Part shown: piece by piece, positions 41,625-51,800 of the stretch
Layout: each line of letters starts with the position of its first letter
Position numbering within the stretch: position 1 is the stretch's first letter
Assembly (NCBI GenBank): GCA_005502875.1
Contig: SCMV01000009.1
Location: 1 to 64,000 of the forward strand
Origin: Comamonadaceae bacterium 2PF
Lineage (GTDB): Bacteria; Pseudomonadota; Gammaproteobacteria; Burkholderiales; Burkholderiaceae_C
Direction: 5' to 3'
DNA: 64,000 nt
Position numbers and translations under genes: made by a program
The notes under the pieces: model-generated
What the model was told of the DNA's origin: nothing
What the model saw: the letters and a program-made list of their open reading frames with translations, nothing else
Databases searched by the model: none

Positions 41625-42506
41625 ATGGCCGTGTCCAAACCCTGGTGGCAAGGCGAAGGCTTTCGGGCCGCGCTGCTGTCGCTGATCCTGCTGGGCGTGA
41701 TCCTGGGCGTGTGGCACCTGGCCACGCTGCCCAAGGTCGCGGCCGGCCCCGCGCTCACGCCCGAGCAGATCGAGTACATGAAGCTCATGGGCAAGGACCC
41801 GGCTGCTCAAGGCGACTCGGCAGGCAGCAACTTCCCCACCCTGGCGCAGATGGGCCGCGTGATGTGGGAGCACGTCACCGACCCCTTCTACGACAACGGC
41901 CCCAACGACAAGGGCATCGGCATCCAGCTCGCCTACTCGCTGGGCCGCGTCGGGCTGGGCTACCTCATCGCCATGCTGATCGCCATCCCGCTGGGCTTTG
42001 CCATCGGCATGTCGCCCCTGGTGCACCGCGCGCTCGACCCGTTCATCCAGGTGCTCAAGCCCATCTCGCCGCTGGCCTGGATGCCGCTGGCGCTCTACAC
42101 GATCAAGGACTCGGCGGCTTCGGGCATCTTCGTGATCTTCATCTGCTCGATCTGGCCGATGCTGATCAACACGGCCTTCGGCGTGGCCAGCGTGCGACGC
42201 GACTGGCTCAACGTGGCGCGCACGCTCGAGGTCTCGGAGTGGCGCACGGCGGTCGAGGTGATCCTGCCGGCAGCGGCACCGACCATCCTGACTGGCATGC
42301 GCATCAGCATGGGCATCGCGTGGCTGGTCATCGTGGCCGCCGAGATGCTGGTGGGTGGCACGGGCGTGGGCTACTTCGTCTGGAACGAGTGGAACAACCT
42401 CTCGCTGCCCAACGTGATCTTCGCCATCCTGGTCATCGGCCTGGTGGGCATGGTGCTGGACGCGGCGTTCGCCCGGCTGCAAAAGGCGGTGACCTATGTC
42501 GACTGA
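41625..42506 (+). CDS. NrtB-family ABC transporter permease (probable cyanate)
   Basis: A 293-residue inner-membrane permease. A first helix (ALLSLILLGVILGVWHLATL), a periplasmic loop of about 70 residues, then a block of helices with the EAA-type loop (EVSEWRTAVEVILPAAAPTILTGMRISMGIAWLVIVAAEMLVGG). It follows the binding protein by 13 bases and overlaps the ATPase gene by 11 bases, so the three components are translated together. The NrtB/CynB subfamily call rests on the pattern and the neighbouring binding protein. Confidence 0.9.
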   Translation: MAVSKPWWQGEGFRAALLSLILLGVILGVWHLATLPKVAAGPALTPEQIEYMKLMGKDPAAQGDSAGSNFPTLAQMGRVMWEHVTDPFYDNGPNDKGIGIQLAYSLGRVGLGYLIAMLIAIPLGFAIGMSPLVHRALDPFIQVLKPISPLAWMPLALYTIKDSAASGIFVIFICSIWPMLINTAFGVASVRRDWLNVARTLEVSEWRTAVEVILPAAAPTILTGMRISMGIAWLVIVAAEMLVGGTGVGYFVWNEWNNLSLPNVIFAILVIGLVGMVLDAAFARLQKAVTYVD

Positions 42507-43332
42507 CTTCCTGAAAATCGAGGGCCTGGGCAAGGCCTACCCCGGCGCGAGCGAGCCCGTCTTCGACGGCGTGAACTTCACCATGCGCCGTGGCGAGTTC
42601 GTCTGCATCATCGGCCACTCGGGCTGCGGCAAGACCACCATCCTCAACACCCTGGCGGGGCTGGAGCACAGCAGCACGGGCCACGTCTTCATGGACGGCC
42701 GCGAGGTGACGGCCCCGGGCCTGGAGCGCGGCGTGGTCTTCCAGGGCCACGCGCTGATGCCCTGGCTGACGGTGCGCCAGAACATCGCTTTCGCGGTGCG
42801 CTCGAAGTGGCCCGACAAGCGCCGTGCCGAGATCAACGCCCACGTTGAAAAGTACGTGCAGTTGGTGGGCCTGGGCCACGCCATCGACAAGCTGCCATCG
42901 CAGCTCTCAGGTGGCATGAAGCAGCGCGTGGGCATCGCGCGGGCCTTTGCCATCGAGCCCAAGATGCTGCTGCTCGACGAGCCGTTTGGCGCACTCGACG
43001 CGCTCACGCGCGGCACCATCCAGGACGAGCTGCTGCGCATCTGCTCTGAGACGCAGCAGACGGTGTTCATGATCACGCACGATGTGGACGAAGCCATCTT
43101 GCTGGCCGACCGCATCCTCTTGATGAGCAACGGCCCGCGCGCCCGCGTCGCCGAGATCGTGGTCAACACCCTGCCGCGCGACCGCACCCGCGCCGGCCTG
43201 CACCACGAACCGCAGTTCTACCCCTTGCGCAACCACCTGGTCGACTTCCTGGTGGCGCGCTCCAAAGACCTGAGCCATGGCCGTGCGCCCGAGCACCCAC
43301 CCGAGGTGCGGCCTGGCCTGGTGGCCGCTTGA
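42496..43332 (+). CDS. ABC transporter ATP-binding protein, NrtD/CynD type
   Basis: A 278-residue ATPase. Walker [11 protein letters not shown]-loop region [12 protein letters not shown], signature [12 protein letters not shown], Walker [13 protein letters not shown] and the switch histidine MITHDVDEA are all present. It lacks the C-terminal substrate-binding extension seen in NrtC. Its start lies inside the permease gene. With the previous two genes it makes one complete importer. The C-terminus (FLVARSKDL to RPGLVAA) is a short unconserved tail. Confidence 0.92.
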   Translation: MSTDFLKIEGLGKAYPGASEPVFDGVNFTMRRGEFVCIIGHSGCGKTTILNTLAGLEHSSTGHVFMDGREVTAPGLERGVVFQGHALMPWLTVRQNIAFAVRSKWPDKRRAEINAHVEKYVQLVGLGHAIDKLPSQLSGGMKQRVGIARAFAIEPKMLLLDEPFGALDALTRGTIQDELLRICSETQQTVFMITHDVDEAILLADRILLMSNGPRARVAEIVVNTLPRDRTRAGLHHEPQFYPLRNHLVDFLVARSKDLSHGRAPEHPPEVRPGLVAA

Positions 43333-43414
43333 TCTGCGGCACGAACCGTTTCACGAGCCGCTGCTTGAGCCGACACGGGCATCCGTCGAACACAAAGCAC
43401 CTGAGGAACCCAAC

Positions 43415-43873
43415 ATGAGCGCCCAACTTCAACCCAGCGCCGATGCCAAGCCGGACGCCCCCGTGCTGCGCCCGCCGCTGCCGCCTTTCACCGAAGAGAC
43501 GGCGCGCCTGAAGGTGCAAATGGCCGAAGACGCCTGGAACTCCAAGGACCCGGTGCGCTGCGCCGCCGCCTACACCGAGGACTCGTGGTGGCGCAACCGC
43601 AGCGAGTTCTTCACTGGCCGCGAGGCCATCAAGGCCTTCCTGACCCGCAAGTGGGCCAAGGAGCACCAATACCACTTGAAAAAGCGCCTGTTCGCCTTCG
43701 AAGGCAACCGCATCTCGGTGTGCTTCGAGTACGAATACCACGACGACGCCGGCCAGTGGTGGCGCGCCTACGGCAACGAAAACTGGACCTTCGACGAACG
43801 CGGCCTGATGGCCCGCCGCGAAGCCTCGATCAACGACGTGGCGATCAACGAAGCCGATCGCCAATTCAAGTGA
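43415..43873 (+). CDS. NTF2-fold protein, SnoaL/DUF1348-like
   Basis: A 152-residue protein with a cystatin-like NTF2 fold: [78 protein letters not shown], ending [13 protein letters not shown]. This is the DUF1348 pattern. It lies between the ABC ATPase (82 bases) and cyanase (31 bases), in the same orientation. A role in cyanate handling, binding or detoxification is inferred from position only; the biochemical function of DUF1348 is not known to me. Confidence 0.85.
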   Translation: MSAQLQPSADAKPDAPVLRPPLPPFTEETARLKVQMAEDAWNSKDPVRCAAAYTEDSWWRNRSEFFTGREAIKAFLTRKWAKEHQYHLKKRLFAFEGNRISVCFEYEYHDDAGQWWRAYGNENWTFDERGLMARREASINDVAINEADRQFK

Positions 43874-43904
43874 CCCGCTGAAACCTCACAGAAAGGACTC
43901 CACC

Positions 43905-44348
43905 ATGAACCGCGAAGACGTCACCGACCTCATCATCCAAGCCAAGGTCAGCAAGGGCATCAAATGGGCCGACGTTGCCACCAAGGTGGGCCTGAGCAAG
44001 GAGTGGGTCACCGCCGCCTGCCTGGGCCAGATGACGCTCACGGCCGAGCAGGCCGCCACCATCGGCGACATCTTCGACCTGCCGGAAGAAGCCCGCCTGT
44101 GGCTGCAGGAAGTGCCCTACAAGGGCTCGCTGCCCACCAGCGTGCCCACCGACCCGCTGATCTACCGCTTCTACGAGCTCATCAGCGTCTACGGCACCAC
44201 CTTCAAGGCCCTGATCCACGAAGAGTTCGGCGACGGCATCATGAGCGCCATCGACTTCAAGATGGACCTGCAGCGCGAGGCCAACCCGATGGGCGACCGC
44301 GTCAACATCGTCATGTCGGGCAAGTTCCTGCCGTACAAGACCTATTGA
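43905..44348 (+). CDS. cynS: Cyanase (cyanate hydratase)
   Basis: A 147-residue cyanase that converts cyanate and bicarbonate into ammonia and carbon dioxide. The N-terminal helical domain (TDLIIQAKVSKGIKWADVATKVGLSKEWVTAACLGQ) precedes the catalytic domain. Arg88, Glu91 and Ser114 keep the spacing of the E. coli triad Arg96, Glu99 and Ser122; IYRFYELISVYGTTFKALIHEEFGDGIMSAIDF surrounds them. AAAGGA precedes the ATG. No carbonic anhydrase (cynT) is in the cluster, so bicarbonate must come from elsewhere. The operon gives uptake plus use of cyanate as a nitrogen source. Confidence 0.96.
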   Translation: MNREDVTDLIIQAKVSKGIKWADVATKVGLSKEWVTAACLGQMTLTAEQAATIGDIFDLPEEARLWLQEVPYKGSLPTSVPTDPLIYRFYELISVYGTTFKALIHEEFGDGIMSAIDFKMDLQREANPMGDRVNIVMSGKFLPYKTY

Positions 44349-44375
44349 TCCTGTTGATCGACCCGCCCGGCGACG

Positions 44376-44648
44376 TCACTCGGAGGGCACAGGAACAGCG
44401 CTGCTGATGTCGACAGGCTTGCCGTCGCGCAGGTCGTCCTGGACGGTTTGCGGCAAGACCGACATCGGCAAGCCCTGCTCCAGCGCCTCGGGCGCGGATT
44501 CGGGCAGGGTGCTGACCTGGAACAGGGGTCGATCCGCCTTCTGCCACTTTGGCATCGTGAGCGTGCTGGAGAGGATTTTCACGTGGGGCACTCCTGCTGG
44601 GACGACGGCGTCTGTTGGCAAGATGAAGCGTTGTGCTGCATTTTGCAA
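44376..44648 (-). CDS. Small unknown protein downstream of the metallophosphoesterase
   Basis: A 90-residue protein starting 6 bases after the stop of the large metallophosphoesterase gene, same strand, with an AGGA ribosome site 11 bases before the ATG. The sequence (ILPTDAVVPAGVPHVKILSSTLTMPKWQKADRPLFQVSTLPESAPEALEQ, LPMSVLPQTVQDDLRDGKPVDI) has no signal peptide or membrane helix and no family I recognise. Its tight spacing suggests it is a partner or substrate of the phosphoesterase. It converges on cynS. Could be spurious, but the composition is normal for a gene. Confidence 0.55.
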   Translation of the reverse strand: MQNAAQRFILPTDAVVPAGVPHVKILSSTLTMPKWQKADRPLFQVSTLPESAPEALEQGLPMSVLPQTVQDDLRDGKPVDISSAVPVPSE

Positions 44649-44654
44649 TGGTCC

Positions 44655-46793
44655 TCACCCGACATGGGCGACGAGCAGCGCAATTCTTGCCGTGAAGAAT
44701 TTTGCCTCTTCCAGCCAGTCCCGAAGACTGTCCTGGCCGAAGGGATTTGAAACAAATGACAAGCGCAGCAAGGCCGGCGCGAAGCCGAAGTCGCTGTCGC
44801 GACGCAGCAGCGGCAGGTAGCTGACGACCCGCTCTGCCGCCAGGAACTCGTGGCGCCCGTTGGCGAGGTCTTTTTCGACCACGATGGCATCGCCCCAGGC
44901 GGCGGCGCGGATCAGCCCCCTGGCATCTCGGACGGGGTAGACATCGGCGCCGGCGCCATCGCCCATGCCCAGGCGGACGAAGGCATGCTGTTCTTCGTGG
45001 AAGCGGTAGATGTCCCAGCGGGGTTGCGCGTCGGGTGACCAGTCCTGCAGCGAGGCCCGCATGAACGCCTGGATGGCCTGCGTCTTGTCGATCAGTGCTT
45101 TGAGGCGGCGGTTCAGCCCTGCGGTATCGAGCTTGTCGTCGGTGACCCGCCAGGACACGCCGTAGCGGTAACCCGGCATGGGGTAGCGGATGCGCAACTC
45201 CAGGTTGCCGGCACCGAACACGTCGAGCAGCGGCTTGAACTCGGCGCCGTGCTGGCGCACGCCTGGGTGCTCGGGGTGCTCGTAGTAGACCTCGACGTCT
45301 TCGGGTTTGGGGCTGAAGTACGAGGGCAGCTTGACCGTCAGGATCAGCTCCTTGAGTTCATCGTGGCACAGGACAGAAGCGAACTCTCTGCCTTCGCCTC
45401 GGGGGCCCTGGCGTGCGGTGTCCGGCAGCATGTCCAGCTCGGCCTGGGTGTAGACGGCGGCGGCGGTCCACTTCCAGCGGACGTTGACGCATTTGGCCTG
45501 CCGGATCTGGTTGCGGTTGGGGGCCTTGAAGTCCAGGCGGTGTTCGTCGTGGGAGCCGTTGACCTTGCTGATCAGGGCCGCGCGGCTGTCCAGCCCGCCG
45601 TCAGCCCATTCGAAGTGGGCGACGGCTTCTTCGGGCGCAAAGCCGCTGCCGCTGCTCGTGAGCTGTTGCCACTGCGGTTTGACCAGCCAGTCGGTCCGGC
45701 TTTCGGTGACCTCGACATCCCGGTTGGCCTTGAACTCGATGGTCTTGCGCAGGCGACTGCGAGGCACGTCACGCACCTCACCGTGGCCCGATTGTTCACC
45801 CAGGGGGCGGTTGCGCCGGATGAAGCGGCTCAGTCGCAGGTCGGTGGAAGTCATCAGCGCCTTCCTGCCCGGTCGGAATTGCAGCTGTGCACCTTTGCCT
45901 TCTACTTGTCGCAGCCACACCGACCTGTCCGGATCCAGCTCGATGACGTTGAAGTGAACCCGGTTCAGGCTCCAGCCCTGGAGCGTTTCGTCGCCAGTTG
46001 CCGAACCCGCAGAAACCAGGGCCACGTCGGTGGCCAGCTCATCCGCCCCGGCGAACCGAGCCTGATGGGGGGCGTGTTCGTGACCGTGCAACACCAAGTC
46101 GATCTGGTTGCGCGAGAGTGCCGCCATCAGGGTGCCGGAGTTCAGCAAACCGGTGGCGTCAATGAGCTTTTCGAGCTGCCCTTTGCGCTCTTCGACCGAT
46201 GGGATGGGCAGCACATGGTGGTGCACGAGGGCAATGACGAGGTCGAAGTCCTTTGCCTTGGCGGCGCTTTGACACACCTCATGGATGTGGCTGGGGTTGA
46301 CGTGGCCCTGGGCGAACCACTTTTGATCGGCCGATGAGTCGAGTCCCAGCAGGCGGATCTTCCAGGTGACCTGATGGGGCGAGCCAGGACCTGCGAAGAG
46401 GTGCAGGTCGCACGGGGCGTTGTGGGGCACCTGCTGGGCGGGGAAGAAGCCGTCGAAGCGCCGATGCTTGTCCTTGGGCCACCGCGACGGCAGCACCCGG
46501 GCGATGCCGAACGGGGGGTGGTTGCCGCGGTAAAGGAAGCGATCGTGGTTGCCGGCGACGATGCGGAATTTTTGCGCGTCGCCGCCAGTGGCCTGCGTTT
46601 GCAGGCTGTTGAGGCATTGCGAGGCGAGGGTGAATTCTTTCTCTTCGGCCGAATCCGTGACGTCGCCAGTGATCAGCACCGCATGGGGCCTGATGGTCTG
46701 GTTGATGAAGTCCCGCACGGCGTTCCAGACCTGCATGTCCTTGCCCGGCACGAAGTGCAAATCGCTGAGGTGAACGATGCGAACGGGGTCCAT
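44655..46793 (-). CDS. Large calcineurin-like metallophosphoesterase with unknown C-terminal domains
   Basis: A 712-residue protein. The N-terminal 270 residues are a complete calcineurin-like phosphoesterase: DLH (Asp11, His13), GDVTD (Asp44), GNHDR (83-87), VHHHVLP and HGHEH. Then about 280 residues of strand-rich sequence (KTIEFKANRDVEVTESRTDWLVKPQ, ADGGLDSRAALISKVNG, VKLPSYFSPKPEDVEVYYEHPEHPG, LELRIRYPMPGYRYGVSWRV), and a final 150 residues looking like a GAF-type sensor fold (VYPVRDARGLIRAAAWGDAIVVEKDL). The combination is not one I know; enzyme plus sensing or recognition modules suggests regulated cleavage of a nucleotide or nucleic acid. No signal peptide, so cytoplasmic. Confidence 0.75.
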   Translation of the reverse strand: MDPVRIVHLSDLHFVPGKDMQVWNAVRDFINQTIRPHAVLITGDVTDSAEEKEFTLASQCLNSLQTQATGGDAQKFRIVAGNHDRFLYRGNHPPFGIARVLPSRWPKDKHRRFDGFFPAQQVPHNAPCDLHLFAGPGSPHQVTWKIRLLGLDSSADQKWFAQGHVNPSHIHEVCQSAAKAKDFDLVIALVHHHVLPIPSVEERKGQLEKLIDATGLLNSGTLMAALSRNQIDLVLHGHEHAPHQARFAGADELATDVALVSAGSATGDETLQGWSLNRVHFNVIELDPDRSVWLRQVEGKGAQLQFRPGRKALMTSTDLRLSRFIRRNRPLGEQSGHGEVRDVPRSRLRKTIEFKANRDVEVTESRTDWLVKPQWQQLTSSGSGFAPEEAVAHFEWADGGLDSRAALISKVNGSHDEHRLDFKAPNRNQIRQAKCVNVRWKWTAAAVYTQAELDMLPDTARQGPRGEGREFASVLCHDELKELILTVKLPSYFSPKPEDVEVYYEHPEHPGVRQHGAEFKPLLDVFGAGNLELRIRYPMPGYRYGVSWRVTDDKLDTAGLNRRLKALIDKTQAIQAFMRASLQDWSPDAQPRWDIYRFHEEQHAFVRLGMGDGAGADVYPVRDARGLIRAAAWGDAIVVEKDLANGRHEFLAAERVVSYLPLLRRDSDFGFAPALLRLSFVSNPFGQDSLRDWLEEAKFFTARIALLVAHVG

Positions 46794-46856
46794 GTGTCGA
46801 AGTGCCGTCCCTGGGCGTTTGGTGTTGGTTGGTCGAGCGGATTGTTCCCCAACGAT

Positions 46857-46885
46857 CTGGCGCCGACAAGGGCTCAGGGCGCCAG
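46857..46885. promoter_or_regulatory. Inverted repeat between the phosphoesterase operon and the DUF481 gene
   Basis: CTGGCGCC (46857-46864) and GGCGCCAG (46878-46885), a perfect 8-bp dyad with 13 bases between the arms. It sits in the divergent spacer, 29 bases upstream of the GACAAT box (46914-46919) of the DUF481 gene and 64 bases before the phosphoesterase start. An operator for one or both genes, or a terminator-like hairpin, is possible. Confidence 0.45.
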
Positions 46886-46913
46886 GACCGAGGGCCTAGG
46901 GGGGCCATTGGCC

Positions 46914-46919
46914 GACAAT
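46914..46919 (+). promoter_or_regulatory. -10-like box GACAAT of the DUF481 gene
   Basis: GACAATGGCG lies 29 bases before the ATG at 46948, the same arrangement as at the ProQ-like gene. No convincing -35 hexamer. Confidence 0.4.
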
Positions 46920-46947
46920 GGCGAGCTTCACCAGGAGTTTTGTTCGC

Positions 46948-47778
46948 ATGCATCGATTTGTCATCGCGTCTGTGGTGCTGGGTTGCGCGGCCTTGTCAGC
47001 GCAGGCGCAAGAGCCTGCACCGGCCGCAGCATCGCCAGTCGCGCCCAATCCCACACCGGCTCAAGCCAGCGCCGAGCAGGGCCAGGACCTGGCCTGGGTG
47101 GGCCGCATGACGGCCTCGCTGTCGGCCACCTCGGGCAACAGCCGCTCGCGCGCCGCGCAGGCGGACGTCGACGTCTCGCGCAAGAAGGACGGCGGAAAAA
47201 CCACCTTGACCGCCCTGGTCAGCGAAAGCCAGAGTGGCAAGAAGCAAGACCGCGAGACCACCGCCGGCAAATGGGCCGGCACCGCCCAGCACGACCGCGA
47301 CATCGACGCCGAGCACTTCGCGTTCGCGCGCATGGGCGTCGAGCACGACCGCGTCATCGAGCTGAAGTTGCGCACCCAGGCCGCCCTCGGTTTGGGCCGC
47401 CACGTGATCAACGAGGCCGATCGCACGCTGGACGTGTTCGCCGGCCTGGGGCGCACCGTCAGCCGCTACCGCGAAGAAAAAACCATCGGTGGCGAGACGG
47501 ACTCGCGCTTTGCCAGCAACAGCCTGCTCATCGGCAACGAGTACACCGCGCAGTTCACGCCCACGGTCTCGTTCAAGCAAAGGCTGGAGGGCTACCTGTC
47601 GGTCGATGGTGACCGCAACCACCTCTTCAAGCTCAGCGCGGCGCTCAACGTCGACATGACGCGCACGCTGGCCCTGACGATTGCCTTGACCGACACCTAC
47701 AGCAGCCGCGTGGCCTCCGACCAGCGCCGCAACGACATGGCCTTGACGACGGGTTTGTCGGTCAAGATCGGCCCTTGA
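46948..47778 (+). CDS. DUF481 family outer-membrane beta-barrel protein
   Basis: A 276-residue protein with signal peptide (RFVIASVVLGCAALSAQAQ), an Ala/Pro linker and a barrel domain of alternating strands (WVGRMTASLSATSGNSRSRAAQADVDVSRKKDGGKTTLTALV). It ends in a strand-rich region typical of DUF481/YdiY-like salt-stress porin-like proteins (LTIALTDTYSSRVASDQRRNDMALTTGLSVKIGP). A CAGGAGT ribosome site precedes the ATG at 46948, which is preferred to the in-frame ATG at 46918 lying in the promoter box. Its role is unknown; relatives are outer-membrane proteins. Convergent with the HD-GYP gene, with stops abutting. Confidence 0.85.
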   Translation: MHRFVIASVVLGCAALSAQAQEPAPAAASPVAPNPTPAQASAEQGQDLAWVGRMTASLSATSGNSRSRAAQADVDVSRKKDGGKTTLTALVSESQSGKKQDRETTAGKWAGTAQHDRDIDAEHFAFARMGVEHDRVIELKLRTQAALGLGRHVINEADRTLDVFAGLGRTVSRYREEKTIGGETDSRFASNSLLIGNEYTAQFTPTVSFKQRLEGYLSVDGDRNHLFKLSAALNVDMTRTLALTIALTDTYSSRVASDQRRNDMALTTGLSVKIGP

Positions 47779-48801
<1,023 letters not shown>

Positions 48802-48805
48802 GGTG

Positions 48806-51800
48806 TCAGGCCTCCTGCGGGGTCAGGGCGTCGAGCCAGGCGCCCAGCTCGCGGGCGGCGGCCTCGAAGTCGAAGTCGTCGGCGGCCTGGCGGGCGGCTT
48901 GCAGCCGCGCGGGGTTCGGTGCGGCGCTGGCGCGCTCGCACAACGCCGCGAGCAACTCGTCGAGGCACTCGCCGCGCGAGAAGGCTTGCTGCAGGGCGCG
49001 CGCGTCGGCCTGCAAGGCCTGCAGGCCGGCCTCGTCCAGCGCCTTGTCGGTGCCCGCCTCGCCTGGGTGTGCGGCGTGCTCGGACGGAGCCTGTGCCCGC
49101 AAAGCCGCCACGTGGTTCACGGTGGACAGCAGCGCCTGGTTCAGCGCCGACCAGGCCTCGACCTGGTCGGCATGCGAGGCGTCTGCGTGCAGGGCTTCCA
49201 CCCTGGCTGCGGCATCGCTCAGGTGCGGCAGCCCCAGGTTGCCGGCCACGCCCTTGATGCGGTGGGCTTCGGCCCGCTGCAGGGTGGGGTCGTCGCCACC
49301 CGACAGCGTGCCGGCTTGCTGCGCAAAGCGGAACAGCGCGGTCTGCCAGCTCTCGAGGTCGCCCCAGCGGCGCACGCCAGCATCGGGGTCGATCAGGCCG
49401 CCAGCTGTGTCGATGACCAGGCCTGGTTGCGTGGCACCCAGCTCGGCCCCCGAATCGGCCATCAGCGCGGTACCCGGCGGGTGGGTGGCCTGGCCGGTCG
49501 AGCCGCAGCCGGTGACCCGGGCGATCTCGTGGCTCAGGGCGTCGATCTCCAGCGGCTTGGTGGCGAAGCCGTCCATGCCCGAGGCCTGCGCGGCGTGGCG
49601 GTCCTCGTTCAGCACGCTGGCGGACAAGGCGATGATGGGCGTGCGCCGCCCGCCACGACGCCCTTCAAGCTCGCGCATCGCGCGGCTGGCGCTCAGGCCA
49701 TCCATCACCGGCATCTGCACGTCCATGAGCACGATGTCGAAGTCCTGCTCCGCGAACAGCGCCAGCGCCTGCTGGCCATCGTGCGCGGTCGTGACCTGGT
49801 GGCCGTCGCGGCCCATCACCAGGCACAGCAGTTCGGTGTTCTGAGGCACGTCGTCGACCACGAGCATGCGCAGGGGCGGCAGCCGCAAGGCGCCACGTGA
49901 GCCCGACTGGGTTGATGTGCCTGGGTGGTCTTGCGCCTGGCCTTTGGGCAATGGCACCTCGACGTGGAAGGTGCTGCCCACCCCGGGTGTGCTGTCCACC
50001 CAGATGCGCCCGCCCATCAGCTCGGTCAACTGCTTGGCGATGGTGGTGCCCAGCCCGGTGCCGCCAAAGCGGCGGCTCATCGAGGCATCGGCCTGGGTGA
50101 AGGCCTCGAAGATCGACGCCAGCCTGTCGGGGGCGATGCCGATGCCGGTGTCGCGCACCTGGAAGTGCACGCGATCGCCTTCTCGGGCGCAGCTCAGCTC
50201 CACCTCGCCGGCTTCGGTGAACTTGATGGCGTTGCCCAGCAGGTTGAGCAGGATCTGGCGCAGGCGGTGCGGGTCGCCCACCACCGTGTCGCCCACCTCG
50301 GGTGGCACCTGCCCGTGCAGGCGCAGCGACTTGCGCGCGGCCTGGATGGACTGTTCTGCGCAGAGCTGCCCCACCAGATCGGGCAGCGAAAAGGGCAGGG
50401 ACTCCAGCTCCAGCGCACCGCGATCGAGCTTGGAGCTGTCCAGGATGTCGTTGAGCAGGTGAAGCAGGCTGCGCGCCGACTTGCGCACCGTCTCCAGGTG
50501 CTTGCGCTGGGTGGCCTGCAGCTCGCCATCGAGCACGAAGTCGGTGAAGCCCAGGATGGCGTTCATCGGTGTGCGGATCTCGTGGCTCATGTTGGCCAGG
50601 AAGTTGGTGCGTGCCTGTGCCGCCGCTTCGGCCTTTTCCTTGGCGCGCACCAGCTCTTCTTCCATCATGCGGCGCTCGGTGATGTCCAGCAGCACGCCGT
50701 CGATCCACTTCATGCTGTTGTCGGCCGCGCGGGCGATGCTGCCGTTGCCCCAGATCCAGCGCAGCTCACCGCGCTTGGTGCGCAGCTGGAACTCCAGCAC
50801 GAACGGGATTTCCGCGTCGGCCGCCTGCTTGACGATGACGCCGATGCGCTTGACGTCTTCGGGCGAGACCAGGCTGGCAAAGCTCACCTCGGGGGGCGAG
50901 CCCATGAAGGCCGCCGTGGGCCAGCCCGTGATGCGCTCGGCCGCATCGCTGATGTAGACCATGGGCCAGCCCGGCTCCATGCGGCAGCGGTACGAGATGC
51001 CGGGGATGTTGGAGATCAGCGAGCGGAACTGGGCCTCGCGGTCGCGCAGCTCCATCTCCATGTGCTTGCGCTCGCTGATGTCGCTGACGAAGGCCACGTA
51101 CAGGCGCTCTTGCAGCGAGGCCATGCGGCCCATCATCAGGCGGATCGGCACGCGCCGGCCATCGGCGTGCATGGTGTAGCTTTCCAGCTCGATGCCCATG
51201 GCCCGCGAGACCTCGTCGAGGAAGCGGTCGAAGGAGGCGGTGGCCATCGACTTGTAGGGCTCGACCATGATGCGGGTGACGCTTTGCCCCATGATCTGGC
51301 CCACCGGCACGCCGAAGATGCGCTCGGCCGCCGGGTTGTACTTGTGCACGGTGCCCTGTTCGTCGAAGACGATGATCGCGTCCATGCTGGTGTCGGTGAT
51401 GGCGCGCAGGCGCTCTTCCTTGGACTCCATGCGCGCGAGCAGTTGTCGGTAGCGTGCCAGGCCCACGGCCGCGCCCACCAGCACGCTGGCCACCACGGTG
51501 ACCAGGGTGATGCCCAGCGACAGCGGGATGCTGTTGGGCGTGCTGGTGTTGAGGCCCAGCGTGGCCGTGCCCACGAAGCGGGCGGCGGCCATGCCGGTGT
51601 AGTGCATGCCCGAGATGGCCATGCCCATGACCACCCCGGCGGCCCAGGTCAGGCGCCAGCCGTCGTACTGGGGCAGGCGAACGGCCAGGCCGTGTCGCAC
51701 CCACAGCGCCAGCACCGCCAGCGCCACGGCCACCACGATCGACAACGCGAACATCCACGGGTCGTAGCGCAAAGCGGCCGACATCTGCATGGCGGCCATG

